Positions 38,745 through 47,669 are shown, counted from the stretch's first letter. The stretch: 64,000 nt of DNA from JADJGC01 sp964576925 (GCA_964576925.1 CAZNWJ010000003.1:62001-126000), one strand, 5' to 3'. Notes: a model not told the origin generated them from the letters alone. Numbers and translations are program-made.

Positions 38745-39131
38745 ATGCAGGAACGCCGCAAATCGCAGCGCCGCTTACCGGAATCAGACCTCTACGTGAT
38801 CGACCAGTTGACCGATGAACCACTGGGAGTTATCCGTGATCTGACTTCAGACGGCTGCCAGCTTGAAGGGGCTAATGCTGTCGACTCGGGGCATCTTTTC
38901 CAGTGCCGGATGGCGCTACCGGAGGCAATACTCGGCTTCACGGAATTGCAATTTCTTGCCGAGAGCCGCTGGTGCACGCCGTCTGAGAAGGGCGGGCTCT
39001 TTTCCATAGGGCTGGAGTTTCGCTCCCTAAGCGACAAAGAAAAGATGCTGATAAAAATGTTGACGGTGCCGTGGGAAGAATCGCGCGAGACCGCAGATCT
39101 CCCGGTGAGCCAGAAGTCGCCCAAAGCTTAA
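38745..39131 (+). CDS. PilZ-domain protein (c-di-GMP binding candidate)
   Basis: A 128-residue single-domain protein. The N-terminal RRKSQRR supplies the arginine motif (RxxxR), and DLTSDGCQLE about 30 residues later matches the D/NxSxxG motif of PilZ domains. The end is short and charged. PilZ domains bind cyclic di-GMP and alter motility, adhesion or secretion, but no partner domain is attached. It starts at an ATG after GAGGGGAAGTGC. The 150 bases upstream hold no convincing promoter. Confidence 0.82.
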   Translation: MQERRKSQRRLPESDLYVIDQLTDEPLGVIRDLTSDGCQLEGANAVDSGHLFQCRMALPEAILGFTELQFLAESRWCTPSEKGGLFSIGLEFRSLSDKEKMLIKMLTVPWEESRETADLPVSQKSPKA

Positions 39132-39460
39132 GCTCACGCTCGCACCAATCCCAGTCAAGCATTTCCGGAAGACTTGTCCAACCAGCAGTCCGGTCGATTG
39201 ATTTTGCAATCGACCATAATTCCACGTTCGCAATCGCCCGACGGCTCTCGCGCACTCGCGCGCAGCAATTGCGCGCAGGTGTTGAGGAAACGAACAGGAG
39301 CGCCTTAATTGCGACGACGTAGCTTTTAGCGATCCATTTTTATTAAGAATGTTTCGCCGCGCGACGATGATTTGCCACAGATACAGGATTAAACTCACAC
39401 AGCCCTTGTCCCAAAACGCGAGGCTGAAAACGAGCCGCGCAGAGACGGAAGGAGAAACGT
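39132..39460. other. Non-coding stretch with two strong hairpins
   Basis: No protein gene is supported in these 329 bases. Two perfect inverted repeats stand out. One is GGTCGATTG (39192-39200) paired with CAATCGACC (39207-39215). The other is GCGCGCA (39258-39264) paired with TGCGCGC (39270-39276). Neither is followed by a T-run, so they are not classic terminators. They may end the PilZ transcript, form a small RNA, or serve the next gene's leader. Confidence 0.5.
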
Positions 39461-40159
39461 ATGAGCAGGGCAATCACACTCATTGCGATGCTGATGATGC
39501 TGGGAAGCGCCATCAAGGCTGAGATGGCGCCGCCGCCGCTGGCCTCCAGCTCACTGTCGTCGCGCTTTTTCACGGGAACGATTCACATGGGTTACTACGG
39601 TGGCGTGGGACTCCATGCCAGCGGGACGATTTCAAACCTGTCGCAAGGTCTGCCGATCGAAGTGCGTCTCGGGCTCGGTTATAGCTGGGTGCCGACAGGC
39701 GACGCCGAGCGGGCGCGCCGCGTGTTCATCGACCAGGCGACCAACGGCAGCGCGCGTTCGCGCGGCAAGATGTGGGACGGCCGGCTCGACGTAATGGTGC
39801 CGGTGAAGCTGTTCGGGCTGGAGCACTCGAAAGTGTTCGGCGGACTGCGGCGCAACCACTATACGGCGTACTTCGAGTACATCGGCGGCAACGAGACGTT
39901 TGACGTCAATTGCAACCAGTGGGGTACCGGCGCCGGCGTGGAAACTTCGTTCAACGTCAGCCATCACGTCGATATGCTGATTACGGCGGGCGCGGACTAT
40001 TATTTCCGCAGCACGTTGTCGGGGCACGATACGTACTACCGGCCCAACGGCGACGATCTGCACGCCAAGGAAGATTTCACCTACAAAGACGCCGACGCCA
40101 CCATCGAGCAGCCGGACTTCAACACGCGCGTCATGTTCGGAGTGGCGTACAGATTCTGA
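39461..40159 (+). CDS. Outer-membrane beta-barrel protein of unknown function
   Basis: A 232-residue protein with a signal peptide (to about residue 20, SAIKAE). The rest alternates hydrophobic and polar residues with turns, and it ends in GVAYRF, an aromatic C-terminus typical of barrels inserted by the Bam machinery. Blocks include FFTGTIHMGYYGGVGLHASG, VRLGLGYSWVPTGDAERARR and AGADYYFRSTLSGHDTYY. It starts after GAAGGAGAAACGT. I do not recognise the family. The DUF4266/DUF3570 pair follows after 41 bases and may share its transcript. Confidence 0.6.
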   Translation: MSRAITLIAMLMMLGSAIKAEMAPPPLASSSLSSRFFTGTIHMGYYGGVGLHASGTISNLSQGLPIEVRLGLGYSWVPTGDAERARRVFIDQATNGSARSRGKMWDGRLDVMVPVKLFGLEHSKVFGGLRRNHYTAYFEYIGGNETFDVNCNQWGTGAGVETSFNVSHHVDMLITAGADYYFRSTLSGHDTYYRPNGDDLHAKEDFTYKDADATIEQPDFNTRVMFGVAYRF

Positions 40160-40200
40160 TCCTGTCTGAAGGCACAGAGAACGGAAGACAAGGAGCGAAG

Positions 40201-40434
40201 ATGAAGCGATCGACGAGAAACAGATTCGGATACATGGGGGTACTGGTAATCGCGCTGCTGTGCGGTTGCGCTTCCACGGGGGTTGAGGTCTGGGAGCGCG
40301 ACATTCTGGCGCGGCCGGAGATGCAGCTCGACCACCGGGCTCACGATCTGGCGATAGATGACCACATCTACTTCAGCAAAGAGGCATCGAGCGGCGGCCG
40401 TGGCGGTAGCGGCGGCGGATGTGGGTGTAATTGA
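40201..40434 (+). CDS. DUF4266 small lipoprotein
   Basis: A 77-residue protein starting at an ATG preceded by AAGGAGCGAAG. It has a lipobox (LLCGC, Cys at residue 23) and ends in GGRGGSGGGCGCN, the characteristic DUF4266 tail, with LARPEMQLDHRAHDLAIDDH in the middle. DUF4266 genes are normally found directly ahead of DUF3570 genes, as here, and often beside a flavin transferase (ApbE) gene. No ApbE is seen in this window. Function unknown. Its stop overlaps the TTG start of the next gene. Confidence 0.85.
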   Translation: MKRSTRNRFGYMGVLVIALLCGCASTGVEVWERDILARPEMQLDHRAHDLAIDDHIYFSKEASSGGRGGSGGGCGCN

Positions 40435-41705
40435 AAAAGAGTTCGATTCGCCAGGCTCTGGCGGCGGTAGCGGCGACGCTGGTGGGTTCGGCGGTTACAC
40501 ACGCCGCCGGGCCGAACAAGACGGAGACGTCGATACTCGTATACTCGGAGCGCCAGCGTGTGCGCGCTACCGAAGGCAATTTCAGTCTGTCGAAGCAACT
40601 AAAGAACGACTACGCGCTCAACCTGCGGCTGACGATTGACGGGCTGACCGGCGCGACGCCTACGGGAGCTTCGCCATCGAAGTATGCTCAGACGGTGACG
40701 CGGCCCTCCGGTGGCAAAACGGTAACGATACCGGCGGGCGAGTTTCCGGTCGACGAGTATTTTAAAGACACGCGTTTCAGCGCCGAGGTCGGTGTTGCGA
40801 AACCGATTGGCAGCTTCTCGACAGTCTCCGCCACTGCAGTGGGTTCAAGCGAGCATGACTACAAGTCAATCGGTCTGGCCCTGGGGGCGACGCGCGATTT
40901 CAATCGCCGCAATACTACGATCGGGATCTCGGCCGCTTATGCCCGCGACGTGATCACTCCGGTGGGCGGTTTCTATCCCGAATTTTCCGAAGTTGGTGAG
41001 GAGCTTCCTGATGACAGCGAAGCTCGCCTGGCGCGATTCGAAGGACGAAAGAAGAAGGTGACAGACTTCGTCCTGAGCATGACGCAGGTGGTTGATCGCA
41101 AGACGCTGCTTCGAGTGAATTACGCGCTGGGACGATCCTCGGGATATCATACTGATCCTTACAAGATTTTCAGCGTTGTCCAAGGGGCGGACTCCACCGA
41201 TCCCGGCGAGCCGATGACGAGCTATTACGAGCGCCGGCCGGAGCGCCGGAGCAAGAACGCCGTGTTTGCGGAACTGCGCCGGCACATGCTGGGGAGCGTG
41301 ACGACGCTGTCATACCGGTATTTCTGGGACGACTGGGACGTGGTTTCGCATTCGATCGACGCCGGCGTAATGATCAGCACCAAGCGGGGCCTGTCGCTCC
41401 TGCCGCGCTTGCGCTGGTACTACCAAAGCCAGGCGAAGTTCTATCGTCCATTTGTCGTTGACGGACAGCCGCTGCCGGAATTCATGTCGTCGGATAGCCG
41501 TTTGGCGGCTTTTACCGGGATTACCGGAGGACTATCGGTAGGCGTTCCGGTTAACGCTGCCTCAAAGGTGACCGTATCAACAGAATACTACCTGCAACGG
41601 GGTGACAACAGCCCGCCGAATGATCTCGGTCAGCCGCTGCCCTTTGACCTGTTTCCCAAATTGGATGTGGTCATGGTGCGCGTCGGCTATGTGCACAGCT
41701 TTTGA
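40431..41705 (+). CDS. DUF3570 outer-membrane protein
   Basis: A 424-residue protein starting at a TTG that overlaps the DUF4266 stop (TTGA). It has a signal peptide (to about residue 25) and the features of DUF3570: LTIDGLTGATPTGASPS near the N-terminus, DTRFSAEVGVAKP, long barrel-like strands, LLRVNYALGRSSGYHTDPYK and YYERRPERRSKNAVF, ending in VGYVHSF with an aromatic C-terminus. The family is an outer-membrane barrel of unknown role that travels with DUF4266, ApbE and thioredoxin-like genes and may be tied to extracytoplasmic redox chemistry, which is inference. Confidence 0.87.
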   Translation: MKKSSIRQALAAVAATLVGSAVTHAAGPNKTETSILVYSERQRVRATEGNFSLSKQLKNDYALNLRLTIDGLTGATPTGASPSKYAQTVTRPSGGKTVTIPAGEFPVDEYFKDTRFSAEVGVAKPIGSFSTVSATAVGSSEHDYKSIGLALGATRDFNRRNTTIGISAAYARDVITPVGGFYPEFSEVGEELPDDSEARLARFEGRKKKVTDFVLSMTQVVDRKTLLRVNYALGRSSGYHTDPYKIFSVVQGADSTDPGEPMTSYYERRPERRSKNAVFAELRRHMLGSVTTLSYRYFWDDWDVVSHSIDAGVMISTKRGLSLLPRLRWYYQSQAKFYRPFVVDGQPLPEFMSSDSRLAAFTGITGGLSVGVPVNAASKVTVSTEYYLQRGDNSPPNDLGQPLPFDLFPKLDVVMVRVGYVHSF

Positions 41706-41739
41706 TGGCGACAAAGACGTCGCTGCGAATATAGACGAG

Positions 41740-41774
41740 ACGGGCCGGGTGCCAATACGCGGCCCGTTCTCTTT
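41740..41774 (+). terminator. Intrinsic terminator after the DUF3570 gene
   Basis: ACGGGCCG (41740-41747) pairs with CGGCCCGT (41760-41767), followed by TCTCTTTG. The 8-bp GC-rich stem and pyrimidine tail 35 bases after the stop fit a rho-independent terminator, although the T-run is broken by C. Confidence 0.6.
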
Positions 41775-41832
41775 GATAGGAACGGAGTTCGAGGAAAAGG
41801 GGCGAATCTTGCGCAGGCATGGAAGTTGGAGT

Positions 41833-41860
41833 TTGCAATGTAGATAAAATACATTATCTT
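41833..41860 (+). promoter_or_regulatory. Promoter with palindromic flanks ahead of the sensor kinase
   Basis: TTGCAA (41833-41838) and TATCTT (41855-41860) are 16 bases apart, 36 bases ahead of the kinase start. A second TTGCAA lies at 41860-41865, and ATGTA/TACAT arms lie between, giving an overall symmetric site that could bind a regulator. Confidence 0.55.
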
Positions 41861-41896
41861 TGCAACTGACCTTTCGGGTAGACACCGGGGTGGCAG

Positions 41897-44296
41897 ATGA
41901 CTCAACGCAAGCACCTTACAGCTTTGACAACGACAGCAGTTTTTGCAGCCCTGCTTGCATCGGGCTTGTGGGCGGCGAATGTAAGGCAGATATCAGTAGA
42001 CTCAAGTCGCGATCCACGCTACCTCGAATTCTACCTGGACACGATTCAACCCTTTCCGATCTTCAATCCCGCCATAGGGAGATCTTCGCCGGTTAAGGTC
42101 GCCCGGGCGGCAGCTTCGCAAACGGACACAATGTTGTTGGTGTTCGTCAATGATCGCATCGACGCGGGCTCGTCCTCGGGGGTCGGTTTCGTTCCGTTTC
42201 CAGGCAGTACGGCCCTGACAGAGAAGCCGCTGTATCTTCAAATGGGGGATTACCTCGCCGTGCGGGACCGCGAAGGAGCATCGTTAGTAGCCGTAGGCGC
42301 CGGGATTCGTAGTGATGGCGTGTTTGCATACCGCGTTTCAGTCAGTAGCGAGGCGCCACAAACTCGAGCGTTGTGCGCTTTGGACGAACTCAACGGTCTG
42401 GACGGCTGGAATGGCAGTCTGAATGCGTTATACCAGGGCGATTACGATTTTGATGGCAAGAGCGAAGTGCTGCTATTCGTCAACGGGGGGCGGGATGGAC
42501 CGCGCCGGTTGTATTGTCTTGAGGTTGCTTCGCTGGCCATTGAATGGGCGTTGACGCTGTCAAGTCCCATCATTGGAGGCTATATCTATGATTGCCACGA
42601 CCAGAGCGCACCCGGATTCGTGTTTTCCACTTACGCCAACGCCAATGGTTTCAGCGACTCGGTTTTTAGCGATTCGCACTCGTATGTCGCTCGCGTAAAT
42701 CGCCAGGGGGAAGTTGTGTTCAAATACGTGATCGGCGATTTTGCCGAGAGCTGCGCTTTGATTCCCGGCAACAACGATTCCACTTTCTATCTGCGCTGCT
42801 TTGATTACTCGGTCAACGAGGCGGGGGGACAATTTGCCACGCCACGACAGGTGCGGCTGGCGCGGATCGACCGGTGGGGGCGCATTCTGGATATCTATGA
42901 GGAACCAGGCATAGGGGGAAGATCATTGTGGACAGGGGATTTCGACCGGGATGGCCGCCTCGACGTGTACAGCAATGACGACCAGGGGCGTGTCTCGATT
43001 TTCGACGAGCGCCTGCGACTGCAGGCGCGATCGGCGCGGTCCAATCTCCACGACTGGCGCGGGTCGATCGACAATTGGCCCCATGAAGGGCGGGTCTTTT
43101 GCATCACTGAAGCCGGAGGAATCGGCTACTACACTCAGGATCTGCGAAAAATCGCGTTTGCTTCGGGAGAGTACTTGCAGACAGCTCTTGATGATGCGGC
43201 GGGGAGTACAATGCAGCTGCTTTTGACTGACCAGTATGGCGCCACGCTGGCGGAGATCCGCCGGAAAAAGCTCGTCGACTACATCGGCATTATTTACCAC
43301 GACTATCAGCCGTATATCCTGGCCGGGATGGTCGGGCTTGCACTCATGGCGGTCATGTTGAATCAGAATCGGCGGCGAGCAAGAACCGACTTGAACGTTA
43401 TCAGCAAGCAGAAAGCCGAATTGGAGCGGGCCTACAAGAAGTTAGAGGAGGCCACGGAGGCGATCACTCGTGAACGGGCGAAAGCGGCAGCGGCCGAGCA
43501 GTATCGCGTGGCGTCGGGCCAGTTCCGGCACGAGATCAACAATGCGCTGGGGGCGGCCAAGATGTATTTGGTCGGCGTGGTCGGCAAGGCTGGCGGCGGC
43601 GGGCTGAAAAGGCGACTAGAGGAATCGCATGCAGCGCTGACAAACAGGGTAACCAAGCTGCTGGAAAGCGCGACGGCAGCGACGGCAACAGAAAGCGACG
43701 CGATCCTCGCAGCACTCAAGTCAGAAAAGGAACAAGTCACCAGACTTATCGGTGAATTGGAGGATGTTGTGATGAAGGGGATTGATCGAGGACTGGGCTT
43801 GACCGAACGCCTGCGGCGCTATGAGCGGATTGATCATGACGACGTGTTCCGGGATGTCGATTTGGTTACGGCGGTCCGCGAAGTGGTGGCAGACCGTTCG
43901 ACCGTGCTCGAAGTGAAGAAGATCGCTGTCAAGATTGCGGCGGATAGTCAAGTCAGATTCAAGTGTAGTCCCGAATTGATGGAAGTCTTGTTCAGAAATC
44001 TGCTCGACAACTCAATAGATGCCTGCAGTGAGGACAAGAAAGGCAAACACCAGGTAACGATCCGCTTCGAGCAAGACGACAAGCGCATCGCGATCAGTTG
44101 GCACGATACCGGCGTGGGAATCAAGGCGGAGAGTCAGGGGCGAATCTTCCAGCCGTTCTACACGGAAAAGCCGAGCACGGGCAGCGGCCTGGGCCTCTCG
44201 ATGGTGCAGAGCATCGTCGAGAAGTATGGCGGGACAATTGTAGTGGATTCGCAATTCGGGCAGTACACGCAGTTCGATATCGAGTTCAAGAAGTGA
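41897..44296 (+). CDS. Membrane sensor histidine kinase with large extracytoplasmic domain
   Basis: A 799-residue kinase. A signal/anchor segment (residues 1-26) precedes a periplasmic domain of about 430 residues with FG-GAP/VCBS-like elements (YDFDGKSEVLLFVNGG, FDRDGRLDVYSNDD). A membrane helix at about residues 471-491 (PYILAGMVGLALMAVML) leads to a coiled coil. The phosphoacceptor motif is FRHEINNALG with His at residue 545. The ATP-binding domain has LLDNSIDACSED, WHDTGVGI and GSGLGLSMVQSIVEKYGGTI. It is followed 76 bases later by a sigma54-type response regulator, its likely partner. The periplasmic ligand is unknown. Confidence 0.87.
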   Translation: MTQRKHLTALTTTAVFAALLASGLWAANVRQISVDSSRDPRYLEFYLDTIQPFPIFNPAIGRSSPVKVARAAASQTDTMLLVFVNDRIDAGSSSGVGFVPFPGSTALTEKPLYLQMGDYLAVRDREGASLVAVGAGIRSDGVFAYRVSVSSEAPQTRALCALDELNGLDGWNGSLNALYQGDYDFDGKSEVLLFVNGGRDGPRRLYCLEVASLAIEWALTLSSPIIGGYIYDCHDQSAPGFVFSTYANANGFSDSVFSDSHSYVARVNRQGEVVFKYVIGDFAESCALIPGNNDSTFYLRCFDYSVNEAGGQFATPRQVRLARIDRWGRILDIYEEPGIGGRSLWTGDFDRDGRLDVYSNDDQGRVSIFDERLRLQARSARSNLHDWRGSIDNWPHEGRVFCITEAGGIGYYTQDLRKIAFASGEYLQTALDDAAGSTMQLLLTDQYGATLAEIRRKKLVDYIGIIYHDYQPYILAGMVGLALMAVMLNQNRRRARTDLNVISKQKAELERAYKKLEEATEAITRERAKAAAAEQYRVASGQFRHEINNALGAAKMYLVGVVGKAGGGGLKRRLEESHAALTNRVTKLLESATAATATESDAILAALKSEKEQVTRLIGELEDVVMKGIDRGLGLTERLRRYERIDHDDVFRDVDLVTAVREVVADRSTVLEVKKIAVKIAADSQVRFKCSPELMEVLFRNLLDNSIDACSEDKKGKHQVTIRFEQDDKRIAISWHDTGVGIKAESQGRIFQPFYTEKPSTGSGLGLSMVQSIVEKYGGTIVVDSQFGQYTQFDIEFKK

Positions 44297-44372
44297 AGAG
44301 ACATAGCGCAATGAGAGACACTCGCCGGCAGCGGCAGTGGCGCGGCAACGACAGACAGCAGGGTGAATTGAC

Positions 44373-45785
44373 ATGACAATTACTCAGAACACAGCTTTTC
44401 AGGAGCACGGAACGAAGGGGCAAGCCACGATTCTCACCGTGGACGACGACGACCTGATGCTAGCGGCGCTCGCAAATCTATTTGCGGATGACTACGCGAT
44501 TTTCCAAGCGCGCTCCGGTGAAGAAGCCGTGCGGCTGGTGCAAGCGAAGTCGGAGATTTGTTGTGTCGTCATGGACATCAAGATGGCGGGGATGAACGGG
44601 ATCACGGCGGCTCGCGAAATCAGGGCCCTGAAGCCGTCGCTCCCGGTGATATTTCACACTGGATACGCCGGGGAGTACTCGGAAAGCGAGATTGACCGCA
44701 ATGAATCGCCGTTTGACTTTGTCACCAAGGGCGAATCGATCCAGAAATTGACCCGCGCCGTGCGCAACGGTGTGGAGGCGTACCGGCTGCGAACGGACGC
44801 GCGGACGTTTATCGAGCGGGCGGAGAACGACTTCGGGATAGTCTGCCGCTCGACGGTGATGCGCGAGGTGATTGTGCGCATTCATCAAGCCGGGCTGAGT
44901 GATACGCGGGTCATGATTCTCGGTGAGACCGGCACGGGGAAAGAGTTGGTCGCGCAGGCGATTCATCGCACCAGCTCGCGGGCGCGGCGGCCACTGGCGA
45001 CATTCAACAGCCACGACAAAGTCACCGGGCTGGTTGAGTCGGAGTTGTTCGGGCATGTCAAAGGGGCTTTTACGGACGCCGTCAGAGATCGGGTGGGCCT
45101 ATTTGAATTCGCCGATGGCGGCAGCGTGTTTTTGGACGAGATCGGCGATCTGGACTTGCCCAGCCAGGCCAAGCTGCTGCGCGTACTTGAGACCGGGGAG
45201 TATCAGCGCCTTGGCGACAATCACGTAATGAGACGCTGCAACGTGCGCGTGATCAGCGCGACGCACCGGGATCTGGCGCAGATGGTAGCAAAGGGGGAGT
45301 TTCGCGAGGACCTTTACTACCGATTGCGGGGTGTCGTCATCACCCTGCCGCCGCTGCGCGATCGTCGCGAGGATATCCCCTTTCTTGTTGAACGATTTCG
45401 CTCAATCGTCGCGGCTAAGATCGGTGTGTCGCCGAAAATCTTCGATACTCAGGCGATGGAGCTGCTGATCAATCAGCCGTGGCCGGGAAATGTGCGCCAG
45501 CTTCTCTACGTCGTCGAGTCGGCTCTGGCGATGACCAATGCCGATCTGATTATGGCAGACGACGTTGTCAAGGTCCTGCAGGCGGGAGCGGCCCAGGCCA
45601 CCGGTCAGCCCAAGGCGCTTTCGCAGCGGCTTCGAGAAATCGAGCGTACGTACATTATCGCAGCCTTGGTGGAATCCGGTCTGAACATCAAGAAAACGGC
45701 CGAGATCCTTGAGATCGATCCGTCGAATCTACACAAGAAAATCAAGAACCACGGGCTTGATGTTGCGGCTCTGAAGCGGCAGTAG
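44373..45785 (+). CDS. NtrC-type response regulator with variant GAFTDA motif
   Basis: A 470-residue regulator with receiver, AAA+ and Fis-type helix-turn-helix domains. The receiver has the acidic pocket (VDDDD), phosphoacceptor Asp at residue 68 (VVMDIKM), and Lys at residue 119. Walker A is GETGTGKE (residues 184-191) and Walker B is GGSVFLDEIGDL. The sigma54-contacting loop reads GAFTDA (residues 231-236) instead of GAFTGA, and the segment before it (FNSHDKVTGLVESELFGH) lacks the usual NCAAL form. The C-terminus ends with KKTAEILEIDPSNLHKKIKN, a Fis-like helix-turn-helix. It lies directly downstream of the kinase. Confidence 0.9.
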   Translation: MTITQNTAFQEHGTKGQATILTVDDDDLMLAALANLFADDYAIFQARSGEEAVRLVQAKSEICCVVMDIKMAGMNGITAAREIRALKPSLPVIFHTGYAGEYSESEIDRNESPFDFVTKGESIQKLTRAVRNGVEAYRLRTDARTFIERAENDFGIVCRSTVMREVIVRIHQAGLSDTRVMILGETGTGKELVAQAIHRTSSRARRPLATFNSHDKVTGLVESELFGHVKGAFTDAVRDRVGLFEFADGGSVFLDEIGDLDLPSQAKLLRVLETGEYQRLGDNHVMRRCNVRVISATHRDLAQMVAKGEFREDLYYRLRGVVITLPPLRDRREDIPFLVERFRSIVAAKIGVSPKIFDTQAMELLINQPWPGNVRQLLYVVESALAMTNADLIMADDVVKVLQAGAAQATGQPKALSQRLREIERTYIIAALVESGLNIKKTAEILEIDPSNLHKKIKNHGLDVAALKRQ

Positions 45786-45835
45786 TTCTTGCTGGGGGTG
45801 GTAAATTCACCCGGCCCGATCACGGCAATTACTCT

Positions 45836-45955
45836 TCAGATTTCCAGGTCATCAGATTCTGCAGTCTTCGTTTCCGGTAAACCATTGACCGGTAACGCCG
45901 GCGATTCGTCGGGCTCGTCGGCATGGTTCTTGTTTTCATCAACAATCAGTAACAG
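45836..45955 (-). CDS. Possible 39-residue ORF resembling a response-regulator start
   Basis: On the minus strand an AAGGAG (45963-45968) lies seven bases before a CTG codon. The frame reads LLLIVDENKNHADEPDESPA and then 19 more residues to a TGA. The first ten residues look like the beginning of a receiver domain (LLIVDDN-type), but the rest does not continue the fold. It sits downstream of the minus-strand PATAN gene. It may be a decayed regulator, a tiny peptide, or chance. CTG is a rare start codon. Confidence 0.22.
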   Translation of the reverse strand: MLLIVDENKNHADEPDESPALPVNGLPETKTAESDDLEI

Positions 45956-46031
45956 ACTGTCGCTCCTTAATGACTGACGTCCTTGCAGGAAAAGTCAGAT
46001 AGAGAGTTGCTGGGAAAGGGCGGGCAGGACG

Positions 46032-46062
46032 GGCTCGGCGCATGCTGGGCCCTTTCTCTTTG
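46032..46062 (+). terminator. Intrinsic terminator candidate after the response regulator
   Basis: GGCTCGGC (46032-46039) pairs with GCTGGGCC (46044-46051) through eight pairs (two are G-U) with a GCAT loop, followed by CTTTCTCTTTG. It lies about 245 bases after the regulator's stop and has nearly the same tail as the terminator at 41740. Confidence 0.45.
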
Positions 46063-46106
46063 CACCGAGAGGGCGCAGCAGTCGGTGAACGAACGGCCAG
46101 GAGCGG

Positions 46107-46967
46107 TTAGGACTTACAGGAGGTGGAGGATGCCGTCTCAGCGGCTTCACGCGAATTTTCGTCGATCAAGCGGCAGCCTTCCATGAGGATGAATTCGTTC
46201 GGCAGATTGTTATTCGGTTCGGGCAAATCATCGTCCGTGATCGGTTCGAGCAGCCAGGTGCCGCGACTCCAGGCGAGGGCTTCGTAGATAGCCTTCTCCG
46301 CCAAGAGATCGCCGAGCTTGGCAAAGGAGATGTTGCCGCGATTAAGATAGACGAGTAGCGATCCGAGGGCGGCGTTCTCGGGAGTGACGGTGATACGCGT
46401 CGTCTTCTGGCTTGGGCCGAGCGCTTGGATCAGGTCGATAATGCTCATGTCGGTCAGGTTGCCGCGTGAACCGGATTGCGAACGAGGCTGGTCGTTGTTA
46501 TCGTTGGCAGAGTCCGAATCGCGCACGCGCAATTCCTTGATGCGGCCCATGAGAATCTCCAGGCCCTCGTCGAGGTCGATGATATCGGCCAGACCGATCT
46601 CCAACAACGGCGTGAGGAATTTTGCAACGTGGCCGCGGACAAGCAGGAATGTCGGATAGCTGCTGAAGTTCATGCCATTGGCGGAGAGCTGCTTGAGGAT
46701 CTTGACGACTTCGCGCGGCATTGCGAGCGAGCGAACAATGACGATATCGGGTCGATTGCGGCGACACAGGGCAACCAGGGCATCCAGTCCGCGCGCAAAG
46801 GTCAACTGAAAGCCCTCGTTGGTCAGGCGCACTTTCAAAGCGTAGTCGCGGTCCGTGCTATCCGAATAGATGATCGCTTGCGCTGTCTTGTTGTGCTGAC
46901 GCGGATCGGGCAACGATATCTCCCACTGCCCGCCTCGATTCTGATTTGAGTGCGGGCGAAAGTTCAA
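46107..46967 (-). CDS. PATAN/DUF4388 protein with degenerate receiver-like domain
   Basis: A 286-residue minus-strand protein, the only well-supported gene on that strand. The N-terminal 145 residues resemble a response-regulator receiver (AIIYSDSTDRDYALKVRL, then RPDIVIVRSLAMPREVV and LEIGLADIIDLDEGLEILM), but the phosphoacceptor position is not a clear aspartate. The C-terminal part is a DUF4388 (PATAN) domain: GNLTDMSIIDLIQALGPSQK, then GSLLVYLNRGNISFAKLGD and YEALAWSRGTWLLEP. PATAN domains occur in signalling proteins of delta-proteobacteria, cyanobacteria and FCB lineages and probably mediate protein contacts. The start is a TTG with no good ribosome-binding site and may be wrong. Confidence 0.75.
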   Translation of the reverse strand: MNFRPHSNQNRGGQWEISLPDPRQHNKTAQAIIYSDSTDRDYALKVRLTNEGFQLTFARGLDALVALCRRNRPDIVIVRSLAMPREVVKILKQLSANGMNFSSYPTFLLVRGHVAKFLTPLLEIGLADIIDLDEGLEILMGRIKELRVRDSDSANDNNDQPRSQSGSRGNLTDMSIIDLIQALGPSQKTTRITVTPENAALGSLLVYLNRGNISFAKLGDLLAEKAIYEALAWSRGTWLLEPITDDDLPEPNNNLPNEFILMEGCRLIDENSREAAETASSTSCKS

Positions 46968-47435
46968 CGGCTATAAACCGTGGGTGGTGCGAAACCAGCG
47001 GCCTGGAGATGCGCCAACCCACAAACGGAATCGAATCTGGCGGGAGGCGCGGTTTGCTGTGTCAGCCGAGGCGCCCCTCGCTTTACAGGTGCTTGCGAAG
47101 CTCCCCTAATATTGTCGGAAGAAGACTGATCGGCTTGAGGAGCCCGGTAGCCTCCGCTTTGGCTAACAAGATGTGTTTCATGATGTTTAGAGCGCTGTAC
47201 AGGCCCGACTAAAAGGCCAGTTGTTAACAAGAATGGGCCGTCGAGTAATCCGGCCTGACCGAAGCTCAGCTAGTAGTCTCGATGACGCTGCTTGCTACAG
47301 AGGCAGCCAATTCCGGTTCGTGTGCAATATTCGCCGAGGCGGCCCAGTTCGTTCATGAGATTGTCGAGCCGATTGGCGACATAGAAGCACGCGCGCCATT
47401 CATATTCGCAGAGCGTATGGGCGACAGACCTTGAG

Positions 47436-47588
47436 GAGGCTGTCTCATAAGCTTAAATTCGGCAAAAATCAAAATGCGGCGGTTCACAATTTCGCGCTGG
47501 AATACTCAGATTGCGAGTGACTTTCAAGGCAACGCGCGAAATCAAGAACCGCCGCAACTACCCGTTTCGGTACTTATGGGACAGCCTC
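47436..47588. mobile_element. 153-bp MITE with terminal inverted repeats and 5-bp target duplication
   Basis: GAGGCTGTCTCATAAG (47436-47451) is matched in reverse complement by CTTATGGGACAGCCTC (47573-47588), 15 of 16 bases. The 5-mer TTGAG directly flanks both ends (47431-47435 and 47589-47593), as expected of a target-site duplication. Inside is a second inverted pair, GCGGCGGTTC (47476-47485) and GAACCGCCGC (47546-47555), with further imperfect pairing beyond it. It encodes no transposase, so it is non-autonomous. The GAGGCTGTCTC end resembles ends of some transposons of the IS4/IS5/IS1182 kind, which is only an impression. Confidence 0.85.
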
Positions 47589-47669
47589 TTGAGAGCACGA
47601 CGCTCAACTAATCACTTCGACGAACTTAATCTCTGAACATGAGGAGTCCAGGTCGACGCATTGTCCAAG

